A DNA stretch of 64,000 nt from DATAEG01 sp963703085 (GCA_963703085.1 OY969789.1:558001-622000), one strand, 5' to 3'. Shown: positions 34,420 to 43,785, counted from the stretch's first letter. Notes: generated by a model from the letters alone, not told the origin. Numbers and translations are program-made.

Positions 34420-35787
34420 ATGGTGACCGAAACCCGCACATCGCTCCCGGACGATCCGCCGTCCGTGCGGTCCGCGCCGGACCGACGCGGCGCGCTCGCG
34501 CAGTTCCTGCTGGGGCCGGTCTCCGCCCGGACGTGGCGGGAACTCGGCTACCTCCTGCTGCGCGTGCCGCTTGCCGTGCTCGCCTTCGTGCTGACCGTGT
34601 CGTTGGGCGCAACCAGCGTCTTCCTGGTCGTGACGTTCATCGGGCTACCGTTGATGGCCTGTGTGGTCTACTCCGGCCGGTGGTGGGGGCGGCTGTTCCG
34701 GAGCTTGTCGCGAACGCTCCTGCACTCCCCGGTCGCGGCACCACCTGCATTGGTCCGGCCGCCCGGAGTCTTCGGGTGGATCGGCTCCGGACTGCGCGAT
34801 CGGGCGGGCTGGCGTGGGCTGGCCTACGTGTTCGTCAGCTTCCCGGTCATCGTTGTCGGCGCGTATGCGGCGGTACTGGCCTGGGGCATCTCGCTGGGCA
34901 CGCTGGCCTACCCGCTGCTGTGGTCGGTGTTGCACCCGACGGTCCGCGACAGTCACGGCGTGCTGCGGCACTCCGGCGCCCAGTTCGGATCCTGGTACTT
35001 CGACAGCTGGCCGGCCGCCTTGCTGCTGGCGGCGATGGGCCTCGTCGCGGTGTTCGTGTTGCCGCCCTGGATCACTCGGTTCTTCGTCGCGGTCGACCGG
35101 TGGCTGATCGCACACCTGCTGGGTCCGACCGAGCGAGATGGCCGGGTGCAGCAGCTGGAGCAGACCCGGACCGCTGCCGTCGAGGGGGCGGCGGCCACCC
35201 TGCGCCGCGTCGAACGCGACCTGCATGACGGCACGCAGGCACAGCTGGTGGCCATGGCGATGAACCTCAGCCGAGCTCGCTCGAGATTGGCCGCGGGCGA
35301 CTCCCCTGGCGCCGAGCAACTGCTGGACACCGCGCACGCCACCGCGAAGGACGCGCTGACCGGGCTGCGCGACGTGGTGCGCAGCATCCACCCGCCGTCG
35401 CTGGATCAGGGACTGGACGCCGCCCTGGCCACCCTTGCCTCGCGCAACGGCATCCCGACCGAACTGCGCACCGACATCAGCCAGCGGCCGTCGCCCGGAA
35501 CGGAGACCATCGGCTACTTCTGCGTCGCCGAGCTGCTGGCCAACGTCACCATCCACTCGGGCGCCACCCACGCGTTGGTCGAGGTATTCGACGAGCCGGG
35601 TCAATTGGTGCTGCGGGTGCGCGACAACGGCCACGGCGGCGCTCATGTCCGTCCAGTACCGGAAGGCGCTCGAACCGGAACCGGCCTGGCCGGATTGGTG
35701 GAGCGGGTCTCCACCGTCGACGGCAGCCTTGCCATCGACAGCCCGGCCGGCGGCCCCACCTCAGTCACCGTCCGGCTACCGACGTAG
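34420..35787 (+). CDS. Two-component sensor histidine kinase (NarL/DesK type)
   Basis: A 455-residue kinase. The N-terminal 230 residues form a 'putative sensor' domain with four membrane helices. The HisKA_3 dimerisation motif RRVERDLHDGTQAQLVAMAM contains the phosphorylated His (about His269). The HATPase has AELLANVTIHS (N box), LRVRDNGHGGA and the GTGLAGLVERV lid. Such kinases normally sit directly before a LuxR-type response regulator. Here the only such regulator is 7.2 kb downstream at 43037, behind an acyl-CoA operon. The signal is unknown, but this sensor type often goes with DUF1707/PspC envelope proteins, one of which follows that regulator. Confidence 0.92.
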   Translation: MVTETRTSLPDDPPSVRSAPDRRGALAQFLLGPVSARTWRELGYLLLRVPLAVLAFVLTVSLGATSVFLVVTFIGLPLMACVVYSGRWWGRLFRSLSRTLLHSPVAAPPALVRPPGVFGWIGSGLRDRAGWRGLAYVFVSFPVIVVGAYAAVLAWGISLGTLAYPLLWSVLHPTVRDSHGVLRHSGAQFGSWYFDSWPAALLLAAMGLVAVFVLPPWITRFFVAVDRWLIAHLLGPTERDGRVQQLEQTRTAAVEGAAATLRRVERDLHDGTQAQLVAMAMNLSRARSRLAAGDSPGAEQLLDTAHATAKDALTGLRDVVRSIHPPSLDQGLDAALATLASRNGIPTELRTDISQRPSPGTETIGYFCVAELLANVTIHSGATHALVEVFDEPGQLVLRVRDNGHGGAHVRPVPEGARTGTGLAGLVERVSTVDGSLAIDSPAGGPTSVTVRLPT

Positions 35788-35788
35788 C

Positions 35789-35803
35789 GCAGGCAGGGCC
35801 TGC
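35789..35803 (+). terminator. Weak hairpin after the kinase gene
   Basis: GCAGGC and GCCTGC pair around AGG right after the kinase stop codon. There is no T-run, so this is at most a weak or factor-dependent stop. Confidence 0.3.
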
Positions 35804-35833
35804 GCCGATCGGGTGAGCAGTCGGATCTCGGCG

Positions 35834-35855
35834 AAACAAGCACGGGTGCTTGCTT
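35834..35855. promoter_or_regulatory. 22-bp palindrome before the AtuA operon
   Basis: AAACAAGCAC-GG-GTGCTTGCTT pairs over ten bases per arm with one mismatch, 94 bases before the AtuA-like start. The CAAGCA/TGCTTG dyad is typical of TetR-type operators, and a TetR gene closes this operon, so autoregulation is a reasonable guess. Because CTTTTG follows the stem, it could instead end transcription from the histidine kinase. Confidence 0.5.
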
Positions 35856-35948
35856 TTGCGCCGGAGCAGTGTCAGGCTCAGGCGTGGCCGCAGCCAAGGC
35901 GTTTCGCGCCGCAACACTGCGAGCGGGCGCGCCGGAGCTGACCGTCTT

Positions 35949-37667
35949 GTGACCGCGCCGCTGCGGATCGGGAACTGCTCCGGGTTCTACGGTGACCGCT
36001 TCAGTGCCATGCGCGAGATGCTGGCCGGTGGCCCGCTGGACGTGCTCACCGGCGACTACCTGGCCGAACTGACGATGCTGATCCTGGCTCGCGACCGGGC
36101 GAAGGACCCGGCAAGTGGCTATGCCAAGACGTTCCTCCGCCAGCTCGAGGACTGCCTGGGCAGCGCCGTCGAGAAGGGTGTCACGCTGGTCAGCAACGCC
36201 GGCGGCGTGAACCCGGCTGCCCTCGCCGATGCGCTGCGAGCGTTGGCCGATCGGCTCGGCATCACCGTCTCCGTCGCGCACGTCGCGGGCGACGACCTGC
36301 TGCCCCGCGCCGCCGAACTCGGCTTCGGCGAGCCGCTGGCCGCCAACGCCTACCTGGGCGGCTGGGGAATCGCCGCGGCGATCAATGCCGGCGCGGACGT
36401 CGTGGTCACCGGCCGGGTCACCGACGCGGCACTGGTGCTCGGGCCGGCCGCGGCCCACTTCGGCTGGGCCCCGTCGGACTTCGACGCGCTGGCCGGAGCC
36501 ACCGTGGCCGGCCATGTCATCGAGTGCAGTGCCCAGGCCACCGGCGGCAACTACGCGTTCTTCACCGAGTTGAACCTCGACGGGCGGCCGTTCGGGTTCC
36601 CCATCGCCGAGCTCGACGCGGACGGATCGTGCGTCATCACCAAACATCCGGACACCGGCGGCGCCGTCACGGTGGGCACGGTCACCGCACAGCTGCTGTA
36701 CGAAGTCACCGGCGCCCGGTACGCCGGGCCGGATGTGACCACCCGGTTGGACACGGTGCGCCTCGAACAACAGGCACCGGATCGGGTCCGGGTCAGCGGG
36801 GTGCGCGGCGAGCCGCCGCCACCGACGTACAAGGTGTCGTTGAACAGCCTCGGCGGTTTCCGCAACCAGATGGAGTTCGTCCTCACCGGGCTGGACATCA
36901 CTGCCAAGGCTGACCTCGTGCAACAGCAGCTGGCGATCCCGGATGCGCAGTGGACGCTGGCCCGCACCGACCACCCGGACGCGTCGACTGAGGAGGAGGC
37001 GAGCGCGGTGCTGCGGTGCGTCGTGCGCGGGACCGAACCCAACCGGGTCGGCCGGGCGTTCTCCGCCGCCGCGGTGGAGCTGGCTTTGTCGAGCTACCCG
37101 GGCTGCCACCTCACCGCGCCACCCGGCGAGGCGTCGCCGTACGCGGTGTTCTCCGCGGGGTTCGTCGACGCGGTCGAGGTGCCGCACATGGTGGTCCTGG
37201 CCGACGGCAGCCAACTGCGCATCCCCGCGGCTCAGCACACCGCACCACTCACCGACCTCGCCGAGCCCGCAGCGCCCGAGTGGGCCGGCGGTCCGACGCG
37301 ACGGGCACCGCTGGGCACCGTCGCCGGAGCCCGCAGCGGCGACAAGGGCGGCAACGCCAACGTGGGGGTCTGGGTCCCCGACGAAGGTCATTGGCCGTGG
37401 CTGGTCAACACCCTGACCGTCGATGCGCTGCGGGAGCTGTTGCCCGAGACTGCCGAGCTGCCGATCACCCGTTACCTGCTGCCGAACCTGCGCGCGGTGA
37501 ACTTCGTCATCGAGGGGCTGCTCGGCGACGGCGTCGCGTACCAGAATCGCTTTGATCCGCAGGCAAAAGCCCTGAGTGAATGGCTGCGCAGCCGCATCGT
37601 CGACGTCCCTGCGCAGACACCGGCAAGCCGCTCGCGCGGCTCGCACGCCACCGGCGGCCGAGCATGA
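35949..37667 (+). CDS. AtuA family protein (DUF1446)
   Basis: A 572-residue protein starting at GTG 35949. Family stretches are LRIGNCSGFYGDRFSAM, LTGDYLAELTMLIL, VSNAGGVNPAALADAL, the ADVVVTGRVTDAALVLGP segment and a C-terminal domain with LGTVAGARSGDKGGNANVGV. AtuA is needed for acyclic terpene use in Pseudomonas, but its reaction is not established, and the family occurs widely with acyl-CoA carboxylases. It overlaps the carboxylase beta gene by ATGA and heads a five-gene coupled operon ending with a TetR regulator. The substrate may be a terpenoid or another branched acyl-CoA. Confidence 0.88.
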   Translation: MTAPLRIGNCSGFYGDRFSAMREMLAGGPLDVLTGDYLAELTMLILARDRAKDPASGYAKTFLRQLEDCLGSAVEKGVTLVSNAGGVNPAALADALRALADRLGITVSVAHVAGDDLLPRAAELGFGEPLAANAYLGGWGIAAAINAGADVVVTGRVTDAALVLGPAAAHFGWAPSDFDALAGATVAGHVIECSAQATGGNYAFFTELNLDGRPFGFPIAELDADGSCVITKHPDTGGAVTVGTVTAQLLYEVTGARYAGPDVTTRLDTVRLEQQAPDRVRVSGVRGEPPPPTYKVSLNSLGGFRNQMEFVLTGLDITAKADLVQQQLAIPDAQWTLARTDHPDASTEEEASAVLRCVVRGTEPNRVGRAFSAAAVELALSSYPGCHLTAPPGEASPYAVFSAGFVDAVEVPHMVVLADGSQLRIPAAQHTAPLTDLAEPAAPEWAGGPTRRAPLGTVAGARSGDKGGNANVGVWVPDEGHWPWLVNTLTVDALRELLPETAELPITRYLLPNLRAVNFVIEGLLGDGVAYQNRFDPQAKALSEWLRSRIVDVPAQTPASRSRGSHATGGRA

Positions 37668-39262
37668 CGGTGCTCACGTCCCGCATCCAGGAATCCTCAG
37701 CGCAGTTCGTGGCGAATCGGGAGTCGATGCTCAGCAACCTCGCTGAGCTGGACGCCGAGTATGCGAAAGCGATCGCCGGCGGCGGCCCGAAGTACGCCGA
37801 GCGGCACCGTAAGCGCGGCAAGCTGCTGGCCCGGGAACGCATCGAGCTGCTGCTCGACCCGGGCTCCCCCTTTCTCGAGCTGTCCACGCTGGCCGGCTGG
37901 GGCAGCGACTTCACCGTCGGTGCGAGTGTGGTCACCGGCATCGGCGTCATCTGCGGCGTCGAATGCGTGCTGGTCGCGAACGATCCGACCGTGCGTGGTG
38001 GCGCGAGCAATCCGTGGACGATGCGCAAGAGCCTGCGTGCCAACGAGATCGCGCTGCAGAACCGGCTTCCGTTGATCTCGTTGGTCGAGTCGGCGGGTGC
38101 GGACCTGCCCACCCAGAAGGAGCTCTTCATTCCCGGCGGTCGGGCCTTCCGCGACCTGACTCGGCTCTCCGCGGCCGGCATCCCGACGATCGCACTGGTC
38201 TTCGGCAACTCCACCGCGGGCGGCGCCTACGTGCCGGGGATGTCCGATCACGTGGTGATGGTCGACGGCCGCTCGAAGGTCTTCCTCGGCGGTCCGCCGC
38301 TGGTGAAGATGGCGACCGGTGAGGATGCCGACGACGAATCCCTGGGCGGGGCCCGGATGCATGCCGAAACCTCCGGGCTGGCCGACTACTTCGCCACCGA
38401 CGAACACGACGCGATCCGGATCGGGCGGCGCATCGTGAGCCGGCTGAACTGGCACAAGCGCGGACCGGCACCGCGCCCCGAGGCTGCGCCGCCGCGCTTC
38501 GCCGAGGAGGATCTGCTCGGTATCGCTCCTGGCGATCTGCGGGTGCCGTTCGACCCGCACGAGGTGATCGCCCGCCTCGTCGACGGCTCCGATTTCGACG
38601 AGTTCAAACCGCTCTACGGGTCGAGCTTGGTCACCGGATGGGCCGAACTGCACGGCTACCCCGTCGGCATCCTGGCCAACGCCCGCGGCGTGCTGTTCAG
38701 TGCTGAATCGCAGAAGGCGGCGCAGTTCATCCAGCTCGCCAACCAGAGCAAGACGCCGCTGGTGTTCCTGCACAACACCACCGGCTACATGGTCGGCACC
38801 GACTACGAGCGGGGCGGCATCATCAAGCACGGTGCGCTGATGATCAATGCGGTCGCCAACTCACGGGTCCCGCACGTGTCGATCCTGATGGGCGCCTCCT
38901 ACGGTGCCGGCCACTACGGCATGTGCGGGCGCGCCTACGACCCGCGCTTCCTGTTCGCCTGGCCCAGCGCGCGCTCGGCGGTGATGGGTCCGGCCCAGCT
39001 GGCCGGGGTGCTGTCCATCGTGGCCCGGCAGTCGGCCGAGGATCGCGGCCAGCCGTACGACGACGCCGCCGACGCCGAGATGCGGGCCACGGTGGAGCGT
39101 CAGATCGAGGCCGAGTCCTTGCCGATGTTCCTCTCCGGCCGGCTCTACGACGACGGGGTGATCGATCCGCGGGACACCCGCACCGTTCTGGGCATCTGCC
39201 TGTCGGCCATTCACAGCAACGTCATCGAGGGCGCGGCCGGCTACGGAGTGTTCCGGTTGTGA
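37664..39262 (+). CDS. Acyl-CoA carboxylase beta (carboxyltransferase) subunit
   Basis: A 532-residue biotin-dependent carboxyltransferase of the methylcrotonyl/geranyl-CoA class. Family features include KRGKLLARERIELLLDPGSPF, VVANDPTVRGGAS-like stretch at about residue 105 (VLVANDPTVRGGA), LVESAGADLPTQKELFIPGG, AVFGNSTAGGAY-like VFGNSTAGGAYVPGMSD, and the C-terminal HNTTGYMVGTDYERGGIIKHG and MGASYGAGHYGMCGRAYDPR. The GADLP and FLHNTTGYM segments resemble MCC/GCC beta subunits more than propionyl-CoA carboxylases. ATGA overlap with the AtuA-like gene and GTGA overlap with the biotin carboxylase gene show tight coupling. The exact acyl-CoA is not determined. Confidence 0.92.
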   Translation: MTVLTSRIQESSAQFVANRESMLSNLAELDAEYAKAIAGGGPKYAERHRKRGKLLARERIELLLDPGSPFLELSTLAGWGSDFTVGASVVTGIGVICGVECVLVANDPTVRGGASNPWTMRKSLRANEIALQNRLPLISLVESAGADLPTQKELFIPGGRAFRDLTRLSAAGIPTIALVFGNSTAGGAYVPGMSDHVVMVDGRSKVFLGGPPLVKMATGEDADDESLGGARMHAETSGLADYFATDEHDAIRIGRRIVSRLNWHKRGPAPRPEAAPPRFAEEDLLGIAPGDLRVPFDPHEVIARLVDGSDFDEFKPLYGSSLVTGWAELHGYPVGILANARGVLFSAESQKAAQFIQLANQSKTPLVFLHNTTGYMVGTDYERGGIIKHGALMINAVANSRVPHVSILMGASYGAGHYGMCGRAYDPRFLFAWPSARSAVMGPAQLAGVLSIVARQSAEDRGQPYDDAADAEMRATVERQIEAESLPMFLSGRLYDDGVIDPRDTRTVLGICLSAIHSNVIEGAAGYGVFRL

Positions 39263-41238
39263 GCGGCCAGCCAGCGGGCGTCGCAGCGATCCGAACGGTG
39301 CTCGTGGCCAACCGTGGCGAGATCGCCCGGCGCGTGTTCCACACCTGCCGGGCGATGGGGATCGGCACCGTGGCGGTGTTCTCCGACGCCGACTCCGGCG
39401 CGGCCCATGTCCGTGAAGCCGACGTCGCGGTGCGGCTGCCGGGCAACGCAGCTGCCGAGACGTACCTGCGTGCTGACTTGCTCATCGAGGCTGCCGGTCA
39501 GGCCGGCGCGGACGCGATCCATCCGGGCTACGGCTTTCTGTCGGAGAATGCCGAGTTTGCCAGGGCCGTACAGCAGGCCGGGCTGACTTGGATCGGCCCG
39601 CCGCCCGAGGTGATCGCTGCGATGGGCTCGAAGGTGGCGGCCAAGAAACTGATGGCCGCGGCCGGAGTGCCGGTGCTCGCCGATTTGGATCCGGACTCGC
39701 TCACCGACGCCGCGCTGCCCGTCCTCATCAAGGCATCCGCCGGTGGCGGCGGCCGCGGCATGCGAGTGGTCACCGATCTCACGACGTTCACCACTGAGTA
39801 CGCGGCGGCGCAGCAGGAGGCCGAGTCGGCGTTCGGCGATCCCACCGTGTTCTGCGAGCGGTACCTGCCCAACGGGCGGCACGTCGAAATTCAACTGATG
39901 GCCGACGTACACGGCACGGTATGGACGCTCGGCGAGCGGGAATGCTCGATCCAGCGCCGGCATCAGAAGGTGATCGAGGAATCCCCCTCCCCCTTGGTGG
40001 ACCGCACCCCGGGAATGCGCGCTGCTTTGCTCGCCGCCGCACGGACGGCGGCGCAGGCGGTCGGCTACGTCGGCGCCGGCACGGTCGAGTTCCTCGCCGA
40101 CGAGTCCGGCGCGTTCTTCTTCCTGGAGATGAACACCCGGCTGCAGGTCGAGCACCCGGTCACCGAAGCGGTCACCGGCCTGGATCTGGTCGAGCTGCAG
40201 TTGCGCATCGCCGAGGGTGAACGGCTGCCCGTCGATCCTCCGCCGAACCGCGGACACGCGATCGAGGCGCGGCTCTACGCCGAGGACCCGGCTGCCGAGT
40301 GGCAGCCGCAAACTGGCGTGCTGCACCGGTTGTCCGTACCCGACGCGACCGCGCAGTTCACCGTGCAGTCGGCCGGCGTCCGGCTGGACAGCGGCGTCGT
40401 CGACGGGGACCCCATCACGCCGTACTACGACGCGCTGCTGGCCAAGGTCATCGCCGCCGCCCCGACCCGGCAGGAGTGCGCGCGACTGCTGGCCACCGCG
40501 CTGCAGCACGCCGAGATCCACGGCCCGCGTACCAACCGCGAGTCGCTGGCCCATGTGCTGCGCCATCCGGCGTTCGGCGCCGGCGACACCGACACCGCCT
40601 TCCTCCAGCGGCACCCCGGACCAGAGCCTGTCCCGGAGCCGGCGCTGCGGCTCAGCGCAATGGCCGCGGCCCTCGAACGGGCCAGTGTGGCCCGAGCGCA
40701 ATCCCCCGTGCTGCCAGGCATCCCGGCCGGTTGGCGCAACGTGATCTCGGCCCGGCAGGAAGCCCGATACCTGGAGTGCGACCTGCGATACCGAGTCACC
40801 CGGGACGGCGTGCTCGTCGACGGCGGTCCTGAGCTACGTGTCGTCACCGCTCGACCCGGGCTCGTCGTCCTCGACGTGGGTGGCGTCCGGCACCGGTTCC
40901 GGATCGCAGCCTACGACGATGTCGTCTGTGTCGACTCGGCGCTCGGTGCGCTCCAGCTGACCCCGATACCCCGGTTCGTCGAGCGGGTGGACGAGCTGGC
41001 ACCCGGCTCTCTCGTCGCTCCGCTGCCCGGCCGGGTGGTGCGCATCGCCGCGGCGGTCGGCGATCGGGTACGCGCCGGGCAGCCGCTGCTGTGGCTCGAG
41101 GCGATGAAGATGGAGCACGTCATCTCGGCTCCGTCGGACGGGACGGTCAGCGGGCTCACCGTTTGCGCCGGCCAACAGGTCGAGGTCGGGGCGGTACTGG
41201 CAGTCGTGCGCGGCGACGATCAACAAGGGAGCCCGTGA
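39259..41238 (+). CDS. Acyl-CoA carboxylase alpha subunit (biotin carboxylase + BCCP)
   Basis: A 659-residue subunit with biotin carboxylase (about residues 10-450), a BT-like linker and a C-terminal biotinyl domain. TVLVANRGEIARRVFHTCRAMG opens the fold. The ATP loop is IKASAGGGGRGM, the catalytic stretch FLEMNTRLQVEHPVTEAVTG, and the biotinylated Lys is about Lys617 in LEAMKMEHVI. With the beta subunit it would carboxylate an unsaturated or branched acyl-CoA. The start is GTG 39259, overlapping the beta-subunit stop, and its own stop overlaps the acyl-CoA dehydrogenase start as TGATG. Confidence 0.94.
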   Translation: MSGQPAGVAAIRTVLVANRGEIARRVFHTCRAMGIGTVAVFSDADSGAAHVREADVAVRLPGNAAAETYLRADLLIEAAGQAGADAIHPGYGFLSENAEFARAVQQAGLTWIGPPPEVIAAMGSKVAAKKLMAAAGVPVLADLDPDSLTDAALPVLIKASAGGGGRGMRVVTDLTTFTTEYAAAQQEAESAFGDPTVFCERYLPNGRHVEIQLMADVHGTVWTLGERECSIQRRHQKVIEESPSPLVDRTPGMRAALLAAARTAAQAVGYVGAGTVEFLADESGAFFFLEMNTRLQVEHPVTEAVTGLDLVELQLRIAEGERLPVDPPPNRGHAIEARLYAEDPAAEWQPQTGVLHRLSVPDATAQFTVQSAGVRLDSGVVDGDPITPYYDALLAKVIAAAPTRQECARLLATALQHAEIHGPRTNRESLAHVLRHPAFGAGDTDTAFLQRHPGPEPVPEPALRLSAMAAALERASVARAQSPVLPGIPAGWRNVISARQEARYLECDLRYRVTRDGVLVDGGPELRVVTARPGLVVLDVGGVRHRFRIAAYDDVVCVDSALGALQLTPIPRFVERVDELAPGSLVAPLPGRVVRIAAAVGDRVRAGQPLLWLEAMKMEHVISAPSDGTVSGLTVCAGQQVEVGAVLAVVRGDDQQGSP

Positions 41239-42395
41239 TGATCTTCACCGAAACTGACGAGCAACGTGCTCTGCGCAGTGCCGTGGCCGACCTTGGTAGC
41301 CGTTACGGCTACCGGTATTTCATCGATCGGGCCAAGGCCGGTGAACACCTCACCGAGCTGTGGGCCGAGGCGGGCAAGCTCGGCTTCGTCGGCGTCAACC
41401 TGCCTGAGCAGTACGGCGGCGGGGGCGGGGGCATCTACGAGCTGTCGCTGGTGCTCGAGGAGTTGTGCGCCAAGGGCAGCGGCCTGCTGATGATGATCGT
41501 GACGCCGGCCATCTGCGGCACCATCATCGCCCGGTTCGGCAGCGACGAGCAGAAGCAGCAGTGGCTGCCGCGCTTCGCCGACGGGTCGGCCACGATGTCC
41601 TTCGCCATCACCGAGCCGGACGCCGGCTCGAACTCGCACAACATCACCACGACCGCGCACCGCGACGGCACGGAGTGGGTCCTCTCCGGTCGCAAGATCT
41701 ACATCTCCGGTGTCGACGACGCGGCCGCGGTGCTCGTGGTCGGGCGCACCGAAGACGCGCGCACAGGCAGGCTCAAGCCGGCGCTGTTCATCGTGCCTAC
41801 CGACTCTCCGGGCTTCGAGTACCGGCCGATCGACATGGAGCTGGTGTCCCCGGACAAGCAGTTCCTGTTGTTCCTGGACGACGTGCGACTGCCCGCCGAC
41901 TCCTTGGTGGGCGGCGCGGACGCTGCCCTGATGCAACTGTTCGCCGGGCTCAACCCGGAGCGGATCATGACCGCAGCCATGGCCGTCGGGATCGGCCGCT
42001 ACGCATTGGACCGAGCCGTCAACTACGTCAACGAGCGGCAGGTCTGGGCCACCCCGATCGGCGCCCACCAGGGCCTGTCGCATCCACTGGCGCAGGTGAA
42101 GGTCGAGCTGGAACTGGCCAAGTTGATGATGCAGAAGGCGGCCACTCTGTACGACGAAGGCGATGACATGGCCGCCGGCGAGGCGGCCAACATGGCCAAG
42201 TACGCCGCTGCGGAGGCCAGCGTGCGCGCCGTCGACCAAGCGGTGCAATCACTCGGCGGCAATGGCCTGGCCAGCGAGTACAACCTCGCGCCGCTGATCA
42301 ACATCTCCCGCATCGCCCGGATCGCACCGGTGAGCCGGGAGATGATCCTCAACTTCATTGCGCAGTTCTCCCTCGGCCTGCCGAAGTCGTACTGA
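41238..42395 (+). CDS. Acyl-CoA dehydrogenase
   Basis: A 385-residue flavoprotein that oxidises an acyl-CoA to its enoyl-CoA and passes electrons to ETF. The typical MSFAITEPDAGSNSHNITT FAD and substrate segment, ISGVDDAAAVLVVGR, the PERIMTAAMAVGIGRYALDRAV helix and the C-terminal VQSLGGNGLASEYNLAPLINISRIARIAPVSRE region are present. The usual catalytic Glu near the C-terminus is not obvious at the YxE position, so the catalytic base may be placed differently, as in some AtuD/citronellyl-type enzymes. It would feed its enoyl-CoA to the carboxylase pair encoded just upstream. Confidence 0.92.
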   Translation: MIFTETDEQRALRSAVADLGSRYGYRYFIDRAKAGEHLTELWAEAGKLGFVGVNLPEQYGGGGGGIYELSLVLEELCAKGSGLLMMIVTPAICGTIIARFGSDEQKQQWLPRFADGSATMSFAITEPDAGSNSHNITTTAHRDGTEWVLSGRKIYISGVDDAAAVLVVGRTEDARTGRLKPALFIVPTDSPGFEYRPIDMELVSPDKQFLLFLDDVRLPADSLVGGADAALMQLFAGLNPERIMTAAMAVGIGRYALDRAVNYVNERQVWATPIGAHQGLSHPLAQVKVELELAKLMMQKAATLYDEGDDMAAGEAANMAKYAAAEASVRAVDQAVQSLGGNGLASEYNLAPLINISRIARIAPVSREMILNFIAQFSLGLPKSY

Positions 42396-42409
42396 CCGCG
42401 ACGGCCCGG

Positions 42410-43024
42410 ATGACCGCGCGCGAACCGCAACAGAACCGCAGCCGGGCGACCCGGCTACGGCTGCTCGAGTCAGCCGTCACCTGCTTGGCCGACCTCGGCT
42501 GGGAAGGGGCCACCGTCACGGTGGTAGCAGAGCATGCCGGGGTGTCCCGCGGGGCAACCCAGCATCACTTCCCGACCCGAGCGGATCTCTTCGTCGCCGC
42601 GGTCGACCATGTCGCGGCACGGCGCCGTGCCGACACGAGGCGGGCCGCCGAGCGACTCCCGGTCGACGGGCCGGACCGGACCGTCGCGGTGGTCAAACTG
42701 CTCGTCGACTCCTACACCGGCCCGATGTTCCGCGCCGCGCTGCAGCTGTGGACGGCAGCCTCGTCCAACGAGGCGCTGCGAGCGCACGTGCTGCCGTTGG
42801 AGGCGCGGCTGGGACGGGAAACCCACCGCGACGCGGTGCGGCTGTTGCACGTGGACGAGTCGCTGCCCGGCGCACATGAGGCGGTACAGGCGACCCTGGA
42901 TCTGGCCCGCGGGCTCGGGTTGGCCGGCGTCCTTGCCGACGACTCCCGGCGCCGAGGCCGGATCATCGCCCAGTGGGCCACGATGCTGGATGTGCAGCTC
43001 GGCCTCGGTCGGGCCGCACCGTAG
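42410..43024 (+). CDS. TetR/AcrR family regulator
   Basis: A 204-residue repressor. The N-terminal helix-turn-helix (about residues 12-60) reads RATRLRLLESAVTCLADLGWEGATVTVVAEHAGVSRGATQHHFPTRADLFVAAVDH; the C-terminal ligand domain is all-helical. It lies 14 bases after the acyl-CoA dehydrogenase gene in the same direction, so it is the last gene of the operon. It probably represses the operon through the palindrome at 35834-35855, with an acyl-CoA as ligand; operator and ligand are inference. Confidence 0.9.
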   Translation: MTAREPQQNRSRATRLRLLESAVTCLADLGWEGATVTVVAEHAGVSRGATQHHFPTRADLFVAAVDHVAARRRADTRRAAERLPVDGPDRTVAVVKLLVDSYTGPMFRAALQLWTAASSNEALRAHVLPLEARLGRETHRDAVRLLHVDESLPGAHEAVQATLDLARGLGLAGVLADDSRRRGRIIAQWATMLDVQLGLGRAAP

Positions 43025-43036
43025 GGTCTGCAGATC

Positions 43037-43681
43037 ATGCGGGTCGTCATCGCCGAGGACAGCGCCATCCTCCGGGACGGCCTGGTGCAGCTGCTGCTCG
43101 AGCGCGACCACGAGGTCGGCGCCGCGATCCCTGATGCGTCAGGGCTCGCCGACGCGGTGGAGCGCACCCGTCCGGACGTCGCGATCATCGATATCCGGAT
43201 GCCACCCACGTTCACCGACGAGGGGCTGCAGGCGGCGCTGGCCTTGCGCCGGACCCATCCGGACGTGGGCGTGCTGGTGTTCAGCCAATGGGTGGAGACC
43301 CGCTTCGCCACCGAGTTGCTGTCCGGCCGTGCCCAAGGTGTCGGGTACTTGCTGAAGGACCGCGTGGCCGACACCGACGATTTCATGGACGCCTTGGCCC
43401 GGGTGGCGGACGGGGGCACCGCGCTGGATCCCGACGTGGTCAGCCAGCTGATGGGCGCCAGCCGGCGCAGAACCGGCCTGGACCGGCTCACCCCGCGAGA
43501 GCGCGACGTGATCGGGCTGATGGCTGAAGGCCGCTCGAACGCAGCGGTGGCCGCGGAGCTGGTAGTCACCGAGCGGGCGGTCGAGAAGCACGTCAGCAGT
43601 ATCTTCAGCAAGCTGGACCTGCCTCCCTCGGAGACCGACCACCGCCGGGTACTGGCGGTACTGCGCTACCTCGGCTCGTGA
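43037..43681 (+). CDS. LuxR-type response regulator, separated from its kinase
   Basis: A 214-residue NarL/FixJ regulator. The receiver has the acidic pair in VIAEDS, the phosphorylated Asp52 in VAIIDIRMPP and Lys in LLKDRV. The C-terminal HTH runs LTPRERDVIGLMAEGRSNAAVAAELVVTERAVEKHVSSIFSKL. It starts 12 bases after the TetR gene. The best partner is the histidine kinase at 34420-35787, since such genes are normally adjacent; the acyl-CoA operon lies between them. A DUF1707 membrane protein gene follows 104 bases downstream. Confidence 0.92.
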   Translation: MRVVIAEDSAILRDGLVQLLLERDHEVGAAIPDASGLADAVERTRPDVAIIDIRMPPTFTDEGLQAALALRRTHPDVGVLVFSQWVETRFATELLSGRAQGVGYLLKDRVADTDDFMDALARVADGGTALDPDVVSQLMGASRRRTGLDRLTPRERDVIGLMAEGRSNAAVAAELVVTERAVEKHVSSIFSKLDLPPSETDHRRVLAVLRYLGS

Positions 43682-43785
43682 TCAGGTCGCCCGGCGGCTG
43701 AGCACTCATGACAAACCGCACCGGCGAGTTCGGCAAACGCGAGCTATCGTGAGTCGAATCGGCGGCAACAGTGAGGTGGGGCGTC

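Noticed and set aside
35643..37646. Long open frame (about 667 codons) antisense to the AtuA-like gene
   Set aside because: Same reason: the plus strand encodes a clear DUF1446 protein and the antisense product is Arg/Gly/Val-rich without any domain.
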